NCBI RefSeq assembly: GCF_000016785.1
Contig: NC_009486.1
Coordinates: 1,674,001-1,738,000 of the forward strand
Length of the DNA stretch: 64,000 nucleotides
DNA from: Thermotoga petrophila RKU-1
GTDB lineage: Bacteria > Thermotogota > Thermotogae > Thermotogales > Thermotogaceae
Direction: 5' to 3'
Shown here: piece by piece, positions 53,472 through 62,138 of the stretch
Layout: every line of letters begins with the position of its first letter
How positions within the stretch are numbered: position 1 is the stretch's first letter
Program-made: the position numbers and the translations under genes
Notes under the pieces: model-generated
What the model was told of the DNA's origin: nothing
The model's database searches: none
The model's input: the letters and a program-made list of their open reading frames with translations, nothing else

Positions 53472-55244
53472 TCAAACTTCAACCCATGGATACTCTTTTC
53501 TTGCAAGCTCATCCACCGCCTGAAGGAGTGCCACTCCCGCTTCTGTCAGTGCGTTTTCTGCTATGAATTTGGATATCCTGGCGAGGTTGACAGTTTCATC
53601 GAAGGTTTCCGGATCAACACCGAGTTCTCTTTCTACAGCTTTCCAGCTCTCCGGGTTTATCCTGATCCTCTTCTCCCTCATATGAAGTCCACCGTGTGTT
53701 CTTATAGCCTGAAGAAGCCTGATCACAAGGGGTGTCACCGGTGCTTCCACGTCGTCGGAAACAGCAGAGAGAGCTCTCTTCATGAGTTGACCTGCTTCTG
53801 TGAGCGTGACAACGTTTGTGGGCAAAATCTCCACCAGATTCTTCGCTTCGAGACTGTCGAGTGCAATTCTTTCCTCCTCTGAAAGATTCATATCTTCGAT
53901 AAAGACACCCGCTTTGTACGGAACCTTTCTGAGAACCTTCATTTCCACGTTCGTTATGAGTGGCCTTCTCTCAACTTCGACAGAAAGCCTCGCGTAGAGG
54001 CGACCAGAAGAAGTGGGAGCTGCATCGCTGACGAGACCTTCTTTTCTTGCCTGTTCGTACCACTCCACGTTTGGAGCTGCGAACTCTTTCTTTGTCATGG
54101 TGATTGATTTCACACCGACAGCTGTGATACTCCTGAGGTTCTTTCTCTGATCTTCGAGCACTTCTTCACCATAGCTGGTCAACTCGTACACAAGTGTTCT
54201 CCTTGCTCCGTGTCTGTGTTCTCTCGACTTCAAAAGGCCGAAACCTTCAAGATTGTAGAGTGCGAGTTTCACGGTGAGGTCCTTTCTCTTCCATTCCCAG
54301 TCTACTGCCTTTTCTATCTGCTTTGGTTCTGGGAAGACATCCTCTTCCTTTTCATGCCTCTTCCAGAGCTTGACGATCACTTCCAGGAGTCTTGCTTCGT
54401 CCTCCGAGATCTGGAAAGCGGGAGTTATGAGGTAAGGACCCTTTTTGTATATCTTCCACGCGAGGTAGAGATGCTCCGCCATTGGGTGAAGTTCTCCCGT
54501 CCAGTCGATGAGGCCCCTTTCAAGAAGTACGTTCCTTTCAAAGTCACTCAACCGGTTACCTTCGTAAGCCTTCGCAACGGTGTCCAGAACGAGTTCGTCG
54601 AGGATCAGTTCATCCGTCACAACAAGACCCTTTCTGAGCGCCGCTCTGATTTGCTGTCCGAGTCCTGTGAGAGCGTAAATGTCGGACTTCGGAACAGAGA
54701 AGGCTATCATCCTCATCGCTTCGAGCTGGAGAAGTTCATCTCCCTCTACTGGAAGCGTACTGGACTCCCCCGGGCCCTCCACCATCTTTCTCAGGTACTT
54801 CGCAACTTTCGAATTTACGATCAGTCTGGGATGTGAAGCGTGGTAAACCTCATCGAGAGTGTAAGCGTAAGGTGTGAGATTTCCTTCCTTCGCGAACCCT
54901 CTCTCTTCAAGCGCTTTAGCGACTTCTCCTCTTACCCTCGACTGAGCCAGCTTGGAGTATCTGATCATGGAAATGACTTCGGAACCGATCCACCTGAACG
55001 AGTCGTCCCATTCCTCAGGATTCTTCAAGACACCTTCTTTTATCATGTCGGCGAGGAGTTCTCCAAGAATGTTACCGGAAAAAGTCAGATCGTACATCTC
55101 AACACCGACGGGTTTGACCAGCCCAGCGAGTTCAAGGTGCCACAGCGTTTCTCTGTCGAAGTCCTCCCATCCCTTTACGCTGAACTCTTCTCCCTTCTCG
55201 TAGAGCTTTTTCAGCACGATTGCATGTCTTTTTGTTACAATCAT
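53472..55244 (-). CDS. DUF505 family protein
   Basis: About 590 residues, matching the long, highly helical DUF505 proteins of Thermotogae and some archaea; function unknown. It looks like repeated winged-helix units, each with patterns such as LEAKNLVEILPTNVVTLTEA or LYNLEGFGLLKSREHRHGAR, suggesting DNA or protein binding. GGAGGTGGCA selects ATG 55244 over GTG 55253. It has its own gap of about 50 bases to the upstream same-strand gene. Confidence 0.75.
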   Translation of the reverse strand: MIVTKRHAIVLKKLYEKGEEFSVKGWEDFDRETLWHLELAGLVKPVGVEMYDLTFSGNILGELLADMIKEGVLKNPEEWDDSFRWIGSEVISMIRYSKLAQSRVRGEVAKALEERGFAKEGNLTPYAYTLDEVYHASHPRLIVNSKVAKYLRKMVEGPGESSTLPVEGDELLQLEAMRMIAFSVPKSDIYALTGLGQQIRAALRKGLVVTDELILDELVLDTVAKAYEGNRLSDFERNVLLERGLIDWTGELHPMAEHLYLAWKIYKKGPYLITPAFQISEDEARLLEVIVKLWKRHEKEEDVFPEPKQIEKAVDWEWKRKDLTVKLALYNLEGFGLLKSREHRHGARRTLVYELTSYGEEVLEDQRKNLRSITAVGVKSITMTKKEFAAPNVEWYEQARKEGLVSDAAPTSSGRLYARLSVEVERRPLITNVEMKVLRKVPYKAGVFIEDMNLSEEERIALDSLEAKNLVEILPTNVVTLTEAGQLMKRALSAVSDDVEAPVTPLVIRLLQAIRTHGGLHMREKRIRINPESWKAVERELGVDPETFDETVNLARISKFIAENALTEAGVALLQAVDELARKEYPWVEV

Positions 55245-55298
55245 CACTGCCACCTCCTTTCATACGAAGTTTGTTGAGTTCTCTCTATAATTATTTTA

Positions 55299-57809
55299 TC
55301 ACCTAATGCTGATGAAAACAGGAATAGAAGGCAATCCATTCGGACTGGTACCTACTCCCACGTAGAAACCACCAGAGGAAATATCGCTCATGTTCAAAAA
55401 CCCTCCAACTGTGATATAGAACTTGAGTCCTTCCATGTACACTTCCTGGAAAAGGTGATCATAAATAACGTGTTCTTCTTCCCCATTTGAAAATCTTAGT
55501 CGAGCGATTCCCAATGTGTTCCCTGTGTTTCTGAGAAGAATAAGACCATCGAAAAGTTCTGCACTGTTTTTGAAAAGCGTTTGAGCAAAAGACACATCGT
55601 ATGAAAAATTCTCCGGGTTTAAAAGCTGAAACTTGAAGTTCGCGGAGAAACTGTTGTCTTTTCCAAGCGTTGAAGTCAGGCCAGCGAAACAGAACAAACT
55701 GTTCAGATCGAAAAGGTGCGAGAGATCATAATTGATAAGATTCAAAGACACCTTCAAGGAGGAAGGCATACCCAGAAGATACGTTCTGAGATCGACACCT
55801 ACTCCAATGTTGTTAGAGACTCCTGATTCATTGTTCAGAAACGTTTGGGTCGAACTAAAACTCATTTCAAAGGTAACGCCAAGTCGTGTGTCTGCTGAAA
55901 CAGGGAAATCGCCTAAAACCCCCGTCAAACCGAAGCTGTAATCTCCAGAAGAGGAGTAGTCACCGTACGCTGTGAAATTGTCTCTGGAGATCACAAAGCC
56001 AGTGTATTGATTGAAATTTCCTTTCAAATCAACAGACGGCATCAAGAACAGGAAAGTGTTGTTTTCCACGCTGGAAAAGGTGAGAAAAATCGAGAAAGCA
56101 CCGTCAAAATACATTGGAAACCACATCGCAGGCTGGAAAAATTTCCTCAGTCTGAAACCGAATTCGTCTCCAGCGGAGAACTCTCTTTTTTCTATCACAA
56201 AAAGTTCACTCTTTTTCTCTTCGATCTCCACAGGTTCCATTTTCAGATCAATTTTGTAGATGCCAGTTCCGCCTGTCTGCCCGTAGGGTATGTAACTTAT
56301 GTAGTAAATTTTGTCTTTATCGATCACGAAATCCCCGATGAGGGTCTTTGATGCGAGTCGATAGAGTCTTCTTTTCTGAAGATCGTAATAACAGGGAACG
56401 GTGTGATCCCCTTCCACCTGAACGAATATTATTCCATCTTTCCAGAACTTCACGTATGGTCCCTTCATCGTTCCGTTGTCCAGTTCAAGAACGACTTCTC
56501 CGTTTGTTTTCAGAACGATTATGTCGTTCTTTCCTGTGAGAAGCGCCACAAAACGGTTTGATACGTCCATGTATCTTATAAACTCGTCGAGCGTGATACG
56601 AAAATTCGGCCCCTCTACTGTTGTTTTCCTTGTCTTCGTATCGTAGATAGCAAGGCAAACCCTTCCGTTTTCCACATCGAAAGCGCTTATGTTCCCCTTT
56701 GAAATCTGTCTTCTACCCTTCACATCCCACAGGACATTCTCGTATCGACCAGAGAATTCTTCTTTAGAGAGTACATAAATCTTCTCTCCATCGATTTTCA
56801 CGTCCAGAACGTTTCTCACGGGAATCTCCTGAACTTCTTTCCCATCCAGGTCAAGGATCTTCAAAACCTGTTTTTTCATCCCCGTGTACGAAGTGGAGGG
56901 CCCGTACTCTTCCGAAAGGACAACCAGATGGTCCCCGTACAGATCGATCTTGTGAAGCCAGGTGTTTTTTGCGCTGTATACAAGATCTCCCTGAGGGTAC
57001 TCGTGTTTTGTGAGAGAATAGATCCAGTCCGTGTAGATCTCTTCGCGCGTTTTTCCAAAGACCTTCTCGTATGGGTCCTTGAAACCCTCAAAGGCAAAAG
57101 TACTGAACGTTCTGGAAGTTTCCCTGAAAAATTCCTTCACTTTCTCAAGGCCGTACGTCTCCACAAGGTAGCTGTAAAACCCGGCTGTGAAGTTGTAGTA
57201 CAGAAGCCCGTCTCTGTAGTCGTCATCGGGTGCAATTTTTATATAACCGGGAGATGGAAAATTGGAAAGTGAGTAGTAGAAGAGGCCGTTTGAGTAGAAA
57301 GGACTGTTCAGTCTTCCGGATGAGCTCGAGAAAGAGCTCTCGTTGAAAACGGTAACACCCTCCACCAGGTCGCTGAAGAGTTGAGGATAAAGAGGAATTC
57401 CCGTGAGTTTTGTTATCGTCTTTCCTATTTTGTCCTGATAGGTGAGATGGCACATGTGGGAGAATTCGTGAATGAGAACGTAAGCGTACCAGTCCTCGAG
57501 AGGAAGGCGAAAATAAATCCAGCTTTCGGGAGGCCACAGGTAGATCACAATCGTTTTATGAAAGAAAGGCATCGTGTAGCCGTTCGAGATGGTACCTTTG
57601 TCTTTGAGAACGATCGTTATCCGTCCCGGGTCGTTTCCGACAAGCTCTATCACCTTCGACCTGATCGTCTCGAAGATGTTTCCTACAAGAACGGCGTTTT
57701 CTATGTATCCTTCAGGATAGACAACATCCGCGTGCTCAAAGTGGAGAACACCGGAGAAGAGTTCTGCGACAGATAAAAGAACTACGGCAAAAAACAACCT
57801 CTTGATCAA
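55299..57809 (-). CDS. Large envelope protein: HExxH metalloprotease domain, propeller-like middle, beta-barrel-like end
   Basis: 836 residues. A signal peptide (residues 1-20) precedes a domain with the zinc motif HEFSH (H114, E115, H118) and a likely third ligand E150 in LVEGVTVF, a gluzincin pattern (peptidase_MA-like). The middle (about 260-520) has repeated strands of the kind LDVKIDGEKIYVLSKEEFSG, like a TolB-type propeller. The last 270 residues alternate aromatic and polar strands (VKVSLNLINYDLSHLFDLNS-like) as in outer-membrane barrels and end IPVFISIR. I infer an outer-toga protein with a surface or periplasmic protease. The exact fold of the last part is uncertain. Confidence 0.7.
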   Translation of the reverse strand: MIKRLFFAVVLLSVAELFSGVLHFEHADVVYPEGYIENAVLVGNIFETIRSKVIELVGNDPGRITIVLKDKGTISNGYTMPFFHKTIVIYLWPPESWIYFRLPLEDWYAYVLIHEFSHMCHLTYQDKIGKTITKLTGIPLYPQLFSDLVEGVTVFNESSFSSSSGRLNSPFYSNGLFYYSLSNFPSPGYIKIAPDDDYRDGLLYYNFTAGFYSYLVETYGLEKVKEFFRETSRTFSTFAFEGFKDPYEKVFGKTREEIYTDWIYSLTKHEYPQGDLVYSAKNTWLHKIDLYGDHLVVLSEEYGPSTSYTGMKKQVLKILDLDGKEVQEIPVRNVLDVKIDGEKIYVLSKEEFSGRYENVLWDVKGRRQISKGNISAFDVENGRVCLAIYDTKTRKTTVEGPNFRITLDEFIRYMDVSNRFVALLTGKNDIIVLKTNGEVVLELDNGTMKGPYVKFWKDGIIFVQVEGDHTVPCYYDLQKRRLYRLASKTLIGDFVIDKDKIYYISYIPYGQTGGTGIYKIDLKMEPVEIEEKKSELFVIEKREFSAGDEFGFRLRKFFQPAMWFPMYFDGAFSIFLTFSSVENNTFLFLMPSVDLKGNFNQYTGFVISRDNFTAYGDYSSSGDYSFGLTGVLGDFPVSADTRLGVTFEMSFSSTQTFLNNESGVSNNIGVGVDLRTYLLGMPSSLKVSLNLINYDLSHLFDLNSLFCFAGLTSTLGKDNSFSANFKFQLLNPENFSYDVSFAQTLFKNSAELFDGLILLRNTGNTLGIARLRFSNGEEEHVIYDHLFQEVYMEGLKFYITVGGFLNMSDISSGGFYVGVGTSPNGLPSIPVFISIR

Positions 57810-57813
57810 GGTA

Positions 57814-58224
57814 TCACTCCTTCCTTTTGCTTAACCACTTCCTCAACACCTCAGCTTTCTCTACTCTGCCCAGTTTCAAATATGCCTGATATTCATACTA
57901 CATGGATAAAACCGGTTTACGGGATCTTCCCAGGTTTCATCTTCGAGCCGTTTTTGAATGTCTCCCATAAATATTAATTCACCGATAATGAGAACAGATT
58001 TTTTCCGTGGAAGAAAACCTGACCTTTTTACTTACGAACTCAGAGAAAATGCGTTCGATTTCATAAGCCCCTTCTTTATCAGTTTGAATGTCGATATCGT
58101 GAACTTCAGCAGGAACTCCCTACAGCGCAAAACTGAGACTACCCATAACTACCCAGTTCACTTTCTCATTTCTCAGTCGATCGTATATTTTGCGAAGAAC
58201 GCGAAAATATTAGGGCCTTATCAT
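57814..58224 (-). pseudogene. Decayed nucleotidyltransferase gene (Pol-beta superfamily)
   Basis: No single open frame, but reading the minus strand across frames gives a coherent protein. From ATG 58224 (behind GGGAGAT): MIRP, stop TAA, then VLRKIYDRLRNEKVNW, VVMGSLSFAL, stop TAG, GVPAEVHDIDIQTDKEG, AYEIERIFSEFVSKKV; a frameshift; FMGDIQKRLEDETWEDPV; a second frameshift, and EYQAYLKLGRVEKAEVLRKW then LSKRKE and TGA at 57814. The GS-x10-DxD active-site pattern (MGS...HDIDI) marks a nucleotidyltransferase. About 25 residues seem deleted between EDPV and EYQAY, judging from relatives as I remember them. At least two nonsense and two frameshift lesions make it a real relic. Confidence 0.85.
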
Positions 58225-58299
58225 TTTCTTATCTCCCTGGATAGTTTTTCATCTGAATTGTACCCTTCGCCATCACAAATATGTTATCACTACATATTG

Positions 58300-58308
58300 T
58301 GTTATAAT
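58300..58308 (+). promoter_or_regulatory. Extended -10 promoter of the two-gene membrane module
   Basis: TGTTATAAT (TGn plus a perfect TATAAT, 58303-58308) lies 56 bases before the ATG, with no convincing -35 box. Extended -10 promoters can work without one. Confidence 0.5.
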
Positions 58309-58364
58309 TATGAATAAGAAAATAATCTAATATCCTCATGACACCAGGTGGGGGATAAATCATT

Positions 58365-59600
58365 ATGAATAACGTTGATTTCAACAGTTTTTTCGAGGGT
58401 ATACTCTATGATTATTATTTACTGGAAGAATCACTTACTTATCTTAGAGATGAGAAGCAGATACAAAAAGAACTTGACCAGATCTACAAAGAATTAAGTC
58501 TCTTAAGATTTCCTATCAGCGTGAAAGATACTCTAGCAGCGATTTTTATCGGGATTGTTGCGGGATTATTTGAAGTCTTGATAAGTGAATCTGGTCTTGC
58601 CCCGGATCATAAGCACGAAGTCACCAGAGTACCTATCGATTATGCCATACCAAAACCACAGGGTTTCAAGGGCTCAGTATCAGATTTACATCGTCAAATA
58701 GGACCAGGACATGATCTTCTCAGATTCAAAGAAGCGATAGAGATGATGAAAGGGGAAAAGATTGATTTTCCACTCTGGGATAGCACAATATCAGAAGTGA
58801 TGAATGGAAAACTGCGACCGATAGGATTATCTATTGAAAAAGCTGAAGAATTAAATGGTTTCAATATTCCCGAACAACCTATCCTTGAGTGGTTAAAGCA
58901 TATGTATGTTGATCTCTTCACTAGGAGGAGTTTGCCCGTACCAGGTACTACTCTCATCGCTGATGGGAATCCAAGGGCCGCTGAGATAGTACTAAATATG
59001 TATAAAAATGGCTTCAACCTAAAAAATCTTTTGGCTGGTGGTATTGGAATACTAGCAATAAATGTTGGAATCAAAATTTATTGGTCACTAAAGTTATTTA
59101 AAGACAACAAAGATAGACAATTACCTTTTGTTGAAGCTTTTAAAGAGACAGAAAAACAATTAAAAGAAATCCAAAAAACAGAAAAGTTTACTTTTATGGA
59201 GATGATATCCTATGTTACATTAGTAATAATTAGCGGTCTAAAATCTGCTATTTTAAAGGAGCTGTTTTCATTTAATTTTGGTGCTTGCATCATGTTTATA
59301 AAAGCTTTATTGAGTTACATCAAGAAAATTCAAGAAAAAAGAAAGAATCTATTAGAAACTAAAAACTTGAAATTACTTGAACTATCGAATATAAATAATG
59401 CTTGGACTCGAACAACCGAAAAGCAAATTCTTTACGTAATAAATCTTATGAATGAGTATCAGCGTGTTATTTCTGATGATAAATCTAACTGTAAAATTGA
59501 ATTGGATAACGAAATATCAAATGAAAGGATGATTAAAGCTCTACGAGAAATAAAATTATATTTAGAAAACATACGAAGGAGGTATTCAGAAAATGAATGA
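58365..59600 (+). CDS. Multi-pass membrane protein of unknown function with His/Asp motif
   Basis: 411 residues, no family name I can give. Residues 10-48 are helical and charged; a membrane span lies at 54-74; then a soluble part with HRQIGPGHDLLRF (109-121) and WLKHMYVDLFTRRSLPVPGT (176-195), whose spaced His and Asp residues (H109, H116, D117, H179, D183) look like a metal site; further spans near 222-242, 276-296 and 301-320; and a charged helical tail from 325. GGTGGGGGAT precedes ATG 58365. The gene is A/T-rich with many AAT, ATA and TTA codons unlike the core genes, suggesting transfer. The next gene begins inside its last codons. Confidence 0.7.
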   Translation: MNNVDFNSFFEGILYDYYLLEESLTYLRDEKQIQKELDQIYKELSLLRFPISVKDTLAAIFIGIVAGLFEVLISESGLAPDHKHEVTRVPIDYAIPKPQGFKGSVSDLHRQIGPGHDLLRFKEAIEMMKGEKIDFPLWDSTISEVMNGKLRPIGLSIEKAEELNGFNIPEQPILEWLKHMYVDLFTRRSLPVPGTTLIADGNPRAAEIVLNMYKNGFNLKNLLAGGIGILAINVGIKIYWSLKLFKDNKDRQLPFVEAFKETEKQLKEIQKTEKFTFMEMISYVTLVIISGLKSAILKELFSFNFGACIMFIKALLSYIKKIQEKRKNLLETKNLKLLELSNINNAWTRTTEKQILYVINLMNEYQRVISDDKSNCKIELDNEISNERMIKALREIKLYLENIRRRYSENE

Positions 59601-60363
59601 ACTACAGAAAATGCCGAGGCAGTATGAAGAAATAAACAAATCAGATTCTAATTTTACAGAAATCATAAAGAAAGAGGTTACAGCAAAATTTATATCAGTG
59701 AGAGAAGAACTAGAAGAACTACGAAAAGATCTTGAAGAGTTGTCCGATTACGGAGAAGCCTTAGATATCATTAGAAACAGAAATGCATTTATTGGTTTCT
59801 TTACATCAAGTTATGATGTTAAGCGACTCGCAGAGATTGTATTTAAGCTTGTGAATTTGGAAAAACGTCTTACAAATTTCGTGCTTTTTTTAATAATCGC
59901 AATAATGCATGGAGTCATTGAATTCAGTGAAATAGAAAAGTATCTTCAGGAACTTAAACGTAATAAGAAGAATGATGATATTATTAACTTTATTGAAGAA
60001 AAACTGATGAAAGAGATAAAAGAGATACTTAAATCGGCAGAGATGTTTAATAAAAAATTTTATACAATAGAATCAAATCTTAAAATCATTTTCGAGCGCT
60101 TGACAAGAAACGAACAAACGACAAAAAAGAACATTGAATCTATCCATAAAATAGAGTCAGATCTCAAAGGTGTATCTGAAACCTTGTCAAAAGTTGAGGA
60201 ACTGGTGAGAAAAAACAGCGAGGAGATAAATTCTTTGAAATCAAATCTTATCAATGAACTTCAAATGGAAGTTGGTAAATTAAAACGTCGAGTAAAAATA
60301 CTCTCAGTTATGACTTTAGGAGCATTTGTTTCAGTTGTATTGTTCATTCTTCTTTTACTATGA
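59593..60363 (+). CDS. Tail-anchored coiled-coil protein of unknown function
   Basis: 256 residues. Charged helices at 30-60 (REELEELRKDLEELSDYGEA), a hydrophobic stretch TNFVLFLIIAIMHGVIEF (94-111), a long coiled coil (115-232) with repeated units such as IESDLKGVSETLSKVEEL and a C-terminal membrane helix ILSVMTLGAFVSVVLFILLLL-type at the very end (ends FILLLL). AAGGAGGTAT inside the previous gene precedes ATG 59593; the 8-base overlap shows translational coupling. I infer that it works in a membrane complex with the preceding protein. Shape recalls sensors or tethers in phage-defence pairs, but there is no known domain. Confidence 0.7.
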   Translation: MNELQKMPRQYEEINKSDSNFTEIIKKEVTAKFISVREELEELRKDLEELSDYGEALDIIRNRNAFIGFFTSSYDVKRLAEIVFKLVNLEKRLTNFVLFLIIAIMHGVIEFSEIEKYLQELKRNKKNDDIINFIEEKLMKEIKEILKSAEMFNKKFYTIESNLKIIFERLTRNEQTTKKNIESIHKIESDLKGVSETLSKVEELVRKNSEEINSLKSNLINELQMEVGKLKRRVKILSVMTLGAFVSVVLFILLLL

Positions 60364-60390
60364 TATCATTTCTTATCCTCAAAGAGGATA

Positions 60391-60627
60391 TCAATCCCAG
60401 ACTGCTTCAAGGCTTCCAATATCTATCTTCGTAATCAGATCTTTCCAGTGCACCATCTTCTGCTTGAATAGACACGGTTACTGTTATCCCTGAGAACCTG
60501 AAGTTCTTTTGAACTCAAAGCAATCCCCAGAATGCGTATATGATTTCCAATCTCCTGAATTTTTTTCAATTCTGACAGGTCCCCCTAAAATTCCTTCAAC
60601 AATGCATCCTTCCCTTGGACTAACCAT
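60391..60627 (-). pseudogene. Decayed small ORF of about 78 codons
   Basis: No long frame on the minus strand, but three protein-like segments join up with two compensating frameshifts: from ATG 60627 (GGGAG ahead) MVSPREGCIVEGIL; then, one base shifted, GDLSELKKIQEIGNHIRI and LGIALSSKELQVLRDNSNRV; then back in the first frame LFKQKMVHWKDLITKIDIGS and LEAVWD with TGA at 60391-60393. The family is not recognised. Beyond it, bases 60364-60390 hold a small hairpin (ATCCTC, AAA, GAGGAT) without a T-run; the rest of the stretch to 60673 holds nothing I can name. Confidence 0.5.
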
Positions 60628-60673
60628 GAAAAATTCTCCCGTTATATCTCAAACCTCTGAACTGTCCATTTTT

Positions 60674-61087
60674 CTATCTCTTCAACGGTTTTTTCAATCT
60701 GTACATCACAGGCTTCTTTTTCCCTGTCCATTCGATAAAACCTCGCAGTTCCAGAACACCAAGCACCATGTTTATCTTGTACCTTTCGCTTTTGCCACGG
60801 AATGGCTTTCCAGGGACTAATTCTTTAAGCAGAGAGGAAATTATGCTGGAACTCACTTCAGTATTGTTTCTAAGCGCTTCCATAATTTTTCTTATGACGA
60901 CATGAAAATGTTTGAGAGGAAAAAATGCTGATATGGGTTCTCTTTCCGAGCCCAAACAACTACCGATTTGTTTTTTTATTCCCCATTTGAAATACTTTGT
61001 CACAAGTTTCGAAGTTTCTTTTTCTTTTTCGAGTCCAAAAGAATCCGCTATCTGTTTGAAAACAACTGATGAATTCTTTTTGTCCAT
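60674..61087 (-). CDS. Hypothetical protein, third gene of the HARE-HTH nuclease operon
   Basis: 137 residues, no family recognised. A basic N-terminal half (SKLVTKYFKWGIKKQIGSCL), then a part that resembles a winged helix (MVLGVLELRGFIEWTGKKKP, ending VMYRLKKPLKR), so nucleic-acid binding is plausible. It starts 9 bases after the 52-residue gene and follows the nuclease on the same strand. Confidence 0.55.
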   Translation of the reverse strand: MDKKNSSVVFKQIADSFGLEKEKETSKLVTKYFKWGIKKQIGSCLGSEREPISAFFPLKHFHVVIRKIMEALRNNTEVSSSIISSLLKELVPGKPFRGKSERYKINMVLGVLELRGFIEWTGKKKPVMYRLKKPLKR

Positions 61088-61096
61088 AACCAGAAC

Positions 61097-61255
61097 CTAC
61101 TTCCTCTCAGAAACCTCTTCAACGGCTTTTATCAAATGGGAGTTCAGAAGGTCTATGACGCTTTTTATCATCTGGGACCCCAATTTTTCCTCCACCGTTC
61201 TTGCAACCAGTGAATCAACAGAGAAATACTCGAACAAACTCCGTAGATTATCCAA
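61097..61255 (-). CDS. Small protein of 52 residues between nuclease and 137-residue gene
   Basis: TTG 61255, overlapping the end of the nuclease gene by 8 bases and preceded by GTGGAGAAG, opens a frame of 52 codons ending TAG at 61097-61099. The peptide looks real: LFEYFSVDSLVARTVEEKLG in the middle and HLIKAVEEVSERK at the end, two amphipathic helices. It lies in the only long gap of this operon. Family unknown; the non-ATG start and short length make it less certain than its neighbours. Confidence 0.5.
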   Translation of the reverse strand: MDNLRSLFEYFSVDSLVARTVEEKLGSQMIKSVIDLLNSHLIKAVEEVSERK

Positions 61256-62045
61256 TCTTCTCCACTATGAGTTTCAGGTTTTCCAGAAAACTCGTCCTGT
61301 TTAGATAAGATCTTATGATCTCTTCTACAACATCATCAGTGTTACCGGGTGTTTCAAAGAGGCTTTTTAACTCAAGCAGGTTGAATGGGTATTTGGCATG
61401 TTCTTTCAAAAGTTCTATCAGATCTTTCACCTTCAAAAGAACAACACCACTTTTTTGGGCTCTTTTTTCCACGTTTCCTTTTGCAAAATCAGGTCCGACA
61501 ACGACCACAAAATCTGTTTCTGTTTTTTCTTTGTGGTCTTTCAGAGAAAACCAGTCTATCTGTATGTCTTCGATCTTTCCATGTTTGCTCGTTTTTCCAT
61601 CTACGTTCACCCTATAAGATTTCTCTCCCACTTCTGCTTTCAAAAGTACATCTGTGTTTCCAGGTGTTCCTATGAGTTCTGTCTCAAATCCCAGGAAAGA
61701 AAAAGCGTCTCTCAAGGTCTCTTCAAACTCCGATGGTGATGAGCTCTTGTATTGTGTTTCTTCCAGTCTTCTGATCAGATCTTCAAGTTCTGAACCTTCT
61801 CTTCTTCTTTCTGCGCTGTGCTCCCTCAGTGCGAATTTTCCCCTTCCAACTTTGACAAACGTGGAGGAATCACCGTGTAAAATGATGTCGTTGTACAAAA
61901 CACGACGGATTTTTGTCCTCAATTTGGACAAATTTTTCGGAGAATCGACTAGGTTCTCTCTTAATGCTATTTCCGCTATTTCTTTTGCACTCATGGGTCT
62001 TTTTTCTCTCTCCAAAATGAAGCGCACTATTTCCTTGAAGGTCAT
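61248..62045 (-). CDS. HARE-HTH domain restriction-endonuclease-like protein
   Basis: 265 residues. Residues 1-76 form a HARE-HTH domain (MTFKEIVRFILEREKRPMSA, then KEIAEIALREN and FVKVGRGKFAL), a winged helix found in restriction enzymes and thought to sense DNA modification. After a linker, residues 100-215 look like a PD-(D/E)XK nuclease of the Mrr type: EFEETLRDAFSFLGFE, GTPGNTDVLL with the metal Asp, and VNVDGKTSKHG where D-x-K stands for the catalytic D/E-x-K. AAGGAGTGAT selects ATG 62045 over GTG 62054. It likely cuts foreign or modified DNA; no methyltransferase gene is nearby. Confidence 0.8.
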   Translation of the reverse strand: MTFKEIVRFILEREKRPMSAKEIAEIALRENLVDSPKNLSKLRTKIRRVLYNDIILHGDSSTFVKVGRGKFALREHSAERRREGSELEDLIRRLEETQYKSSSPSEFEETLRDAFSFLGFETELIGTPGNTDVLLKAEVGEKSYRVNVDGKTSKHGKIEDIQIDWFSLKDHKEKTETDFVVVVGPDFAKGNVEKRAQKSGVVLLKVKDLIELLKEHAKYPFNLLELKSLFETPGNTDDVVEEIIRSYLNRTSFLENLKLIVEKIG

Positions 62046-62138
62046 TCCTATCACTCCTTGCAGGATTCCTTACAAATATGTTACCACTTCAAAATCTGAG
62101 AGGGAAAAGCTTCTATGTTACTTCTGCCCCCGAAAGCA

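Noticed and set aside
57958-58317. Plus-strand frame of 119 codons ahead of the membrane module
   Set aside because: It runs antisense through the nucleotidyltransferase relic, has no ribosome site, and its peptide shows no domain; the minus-strand reading is far more coherent.
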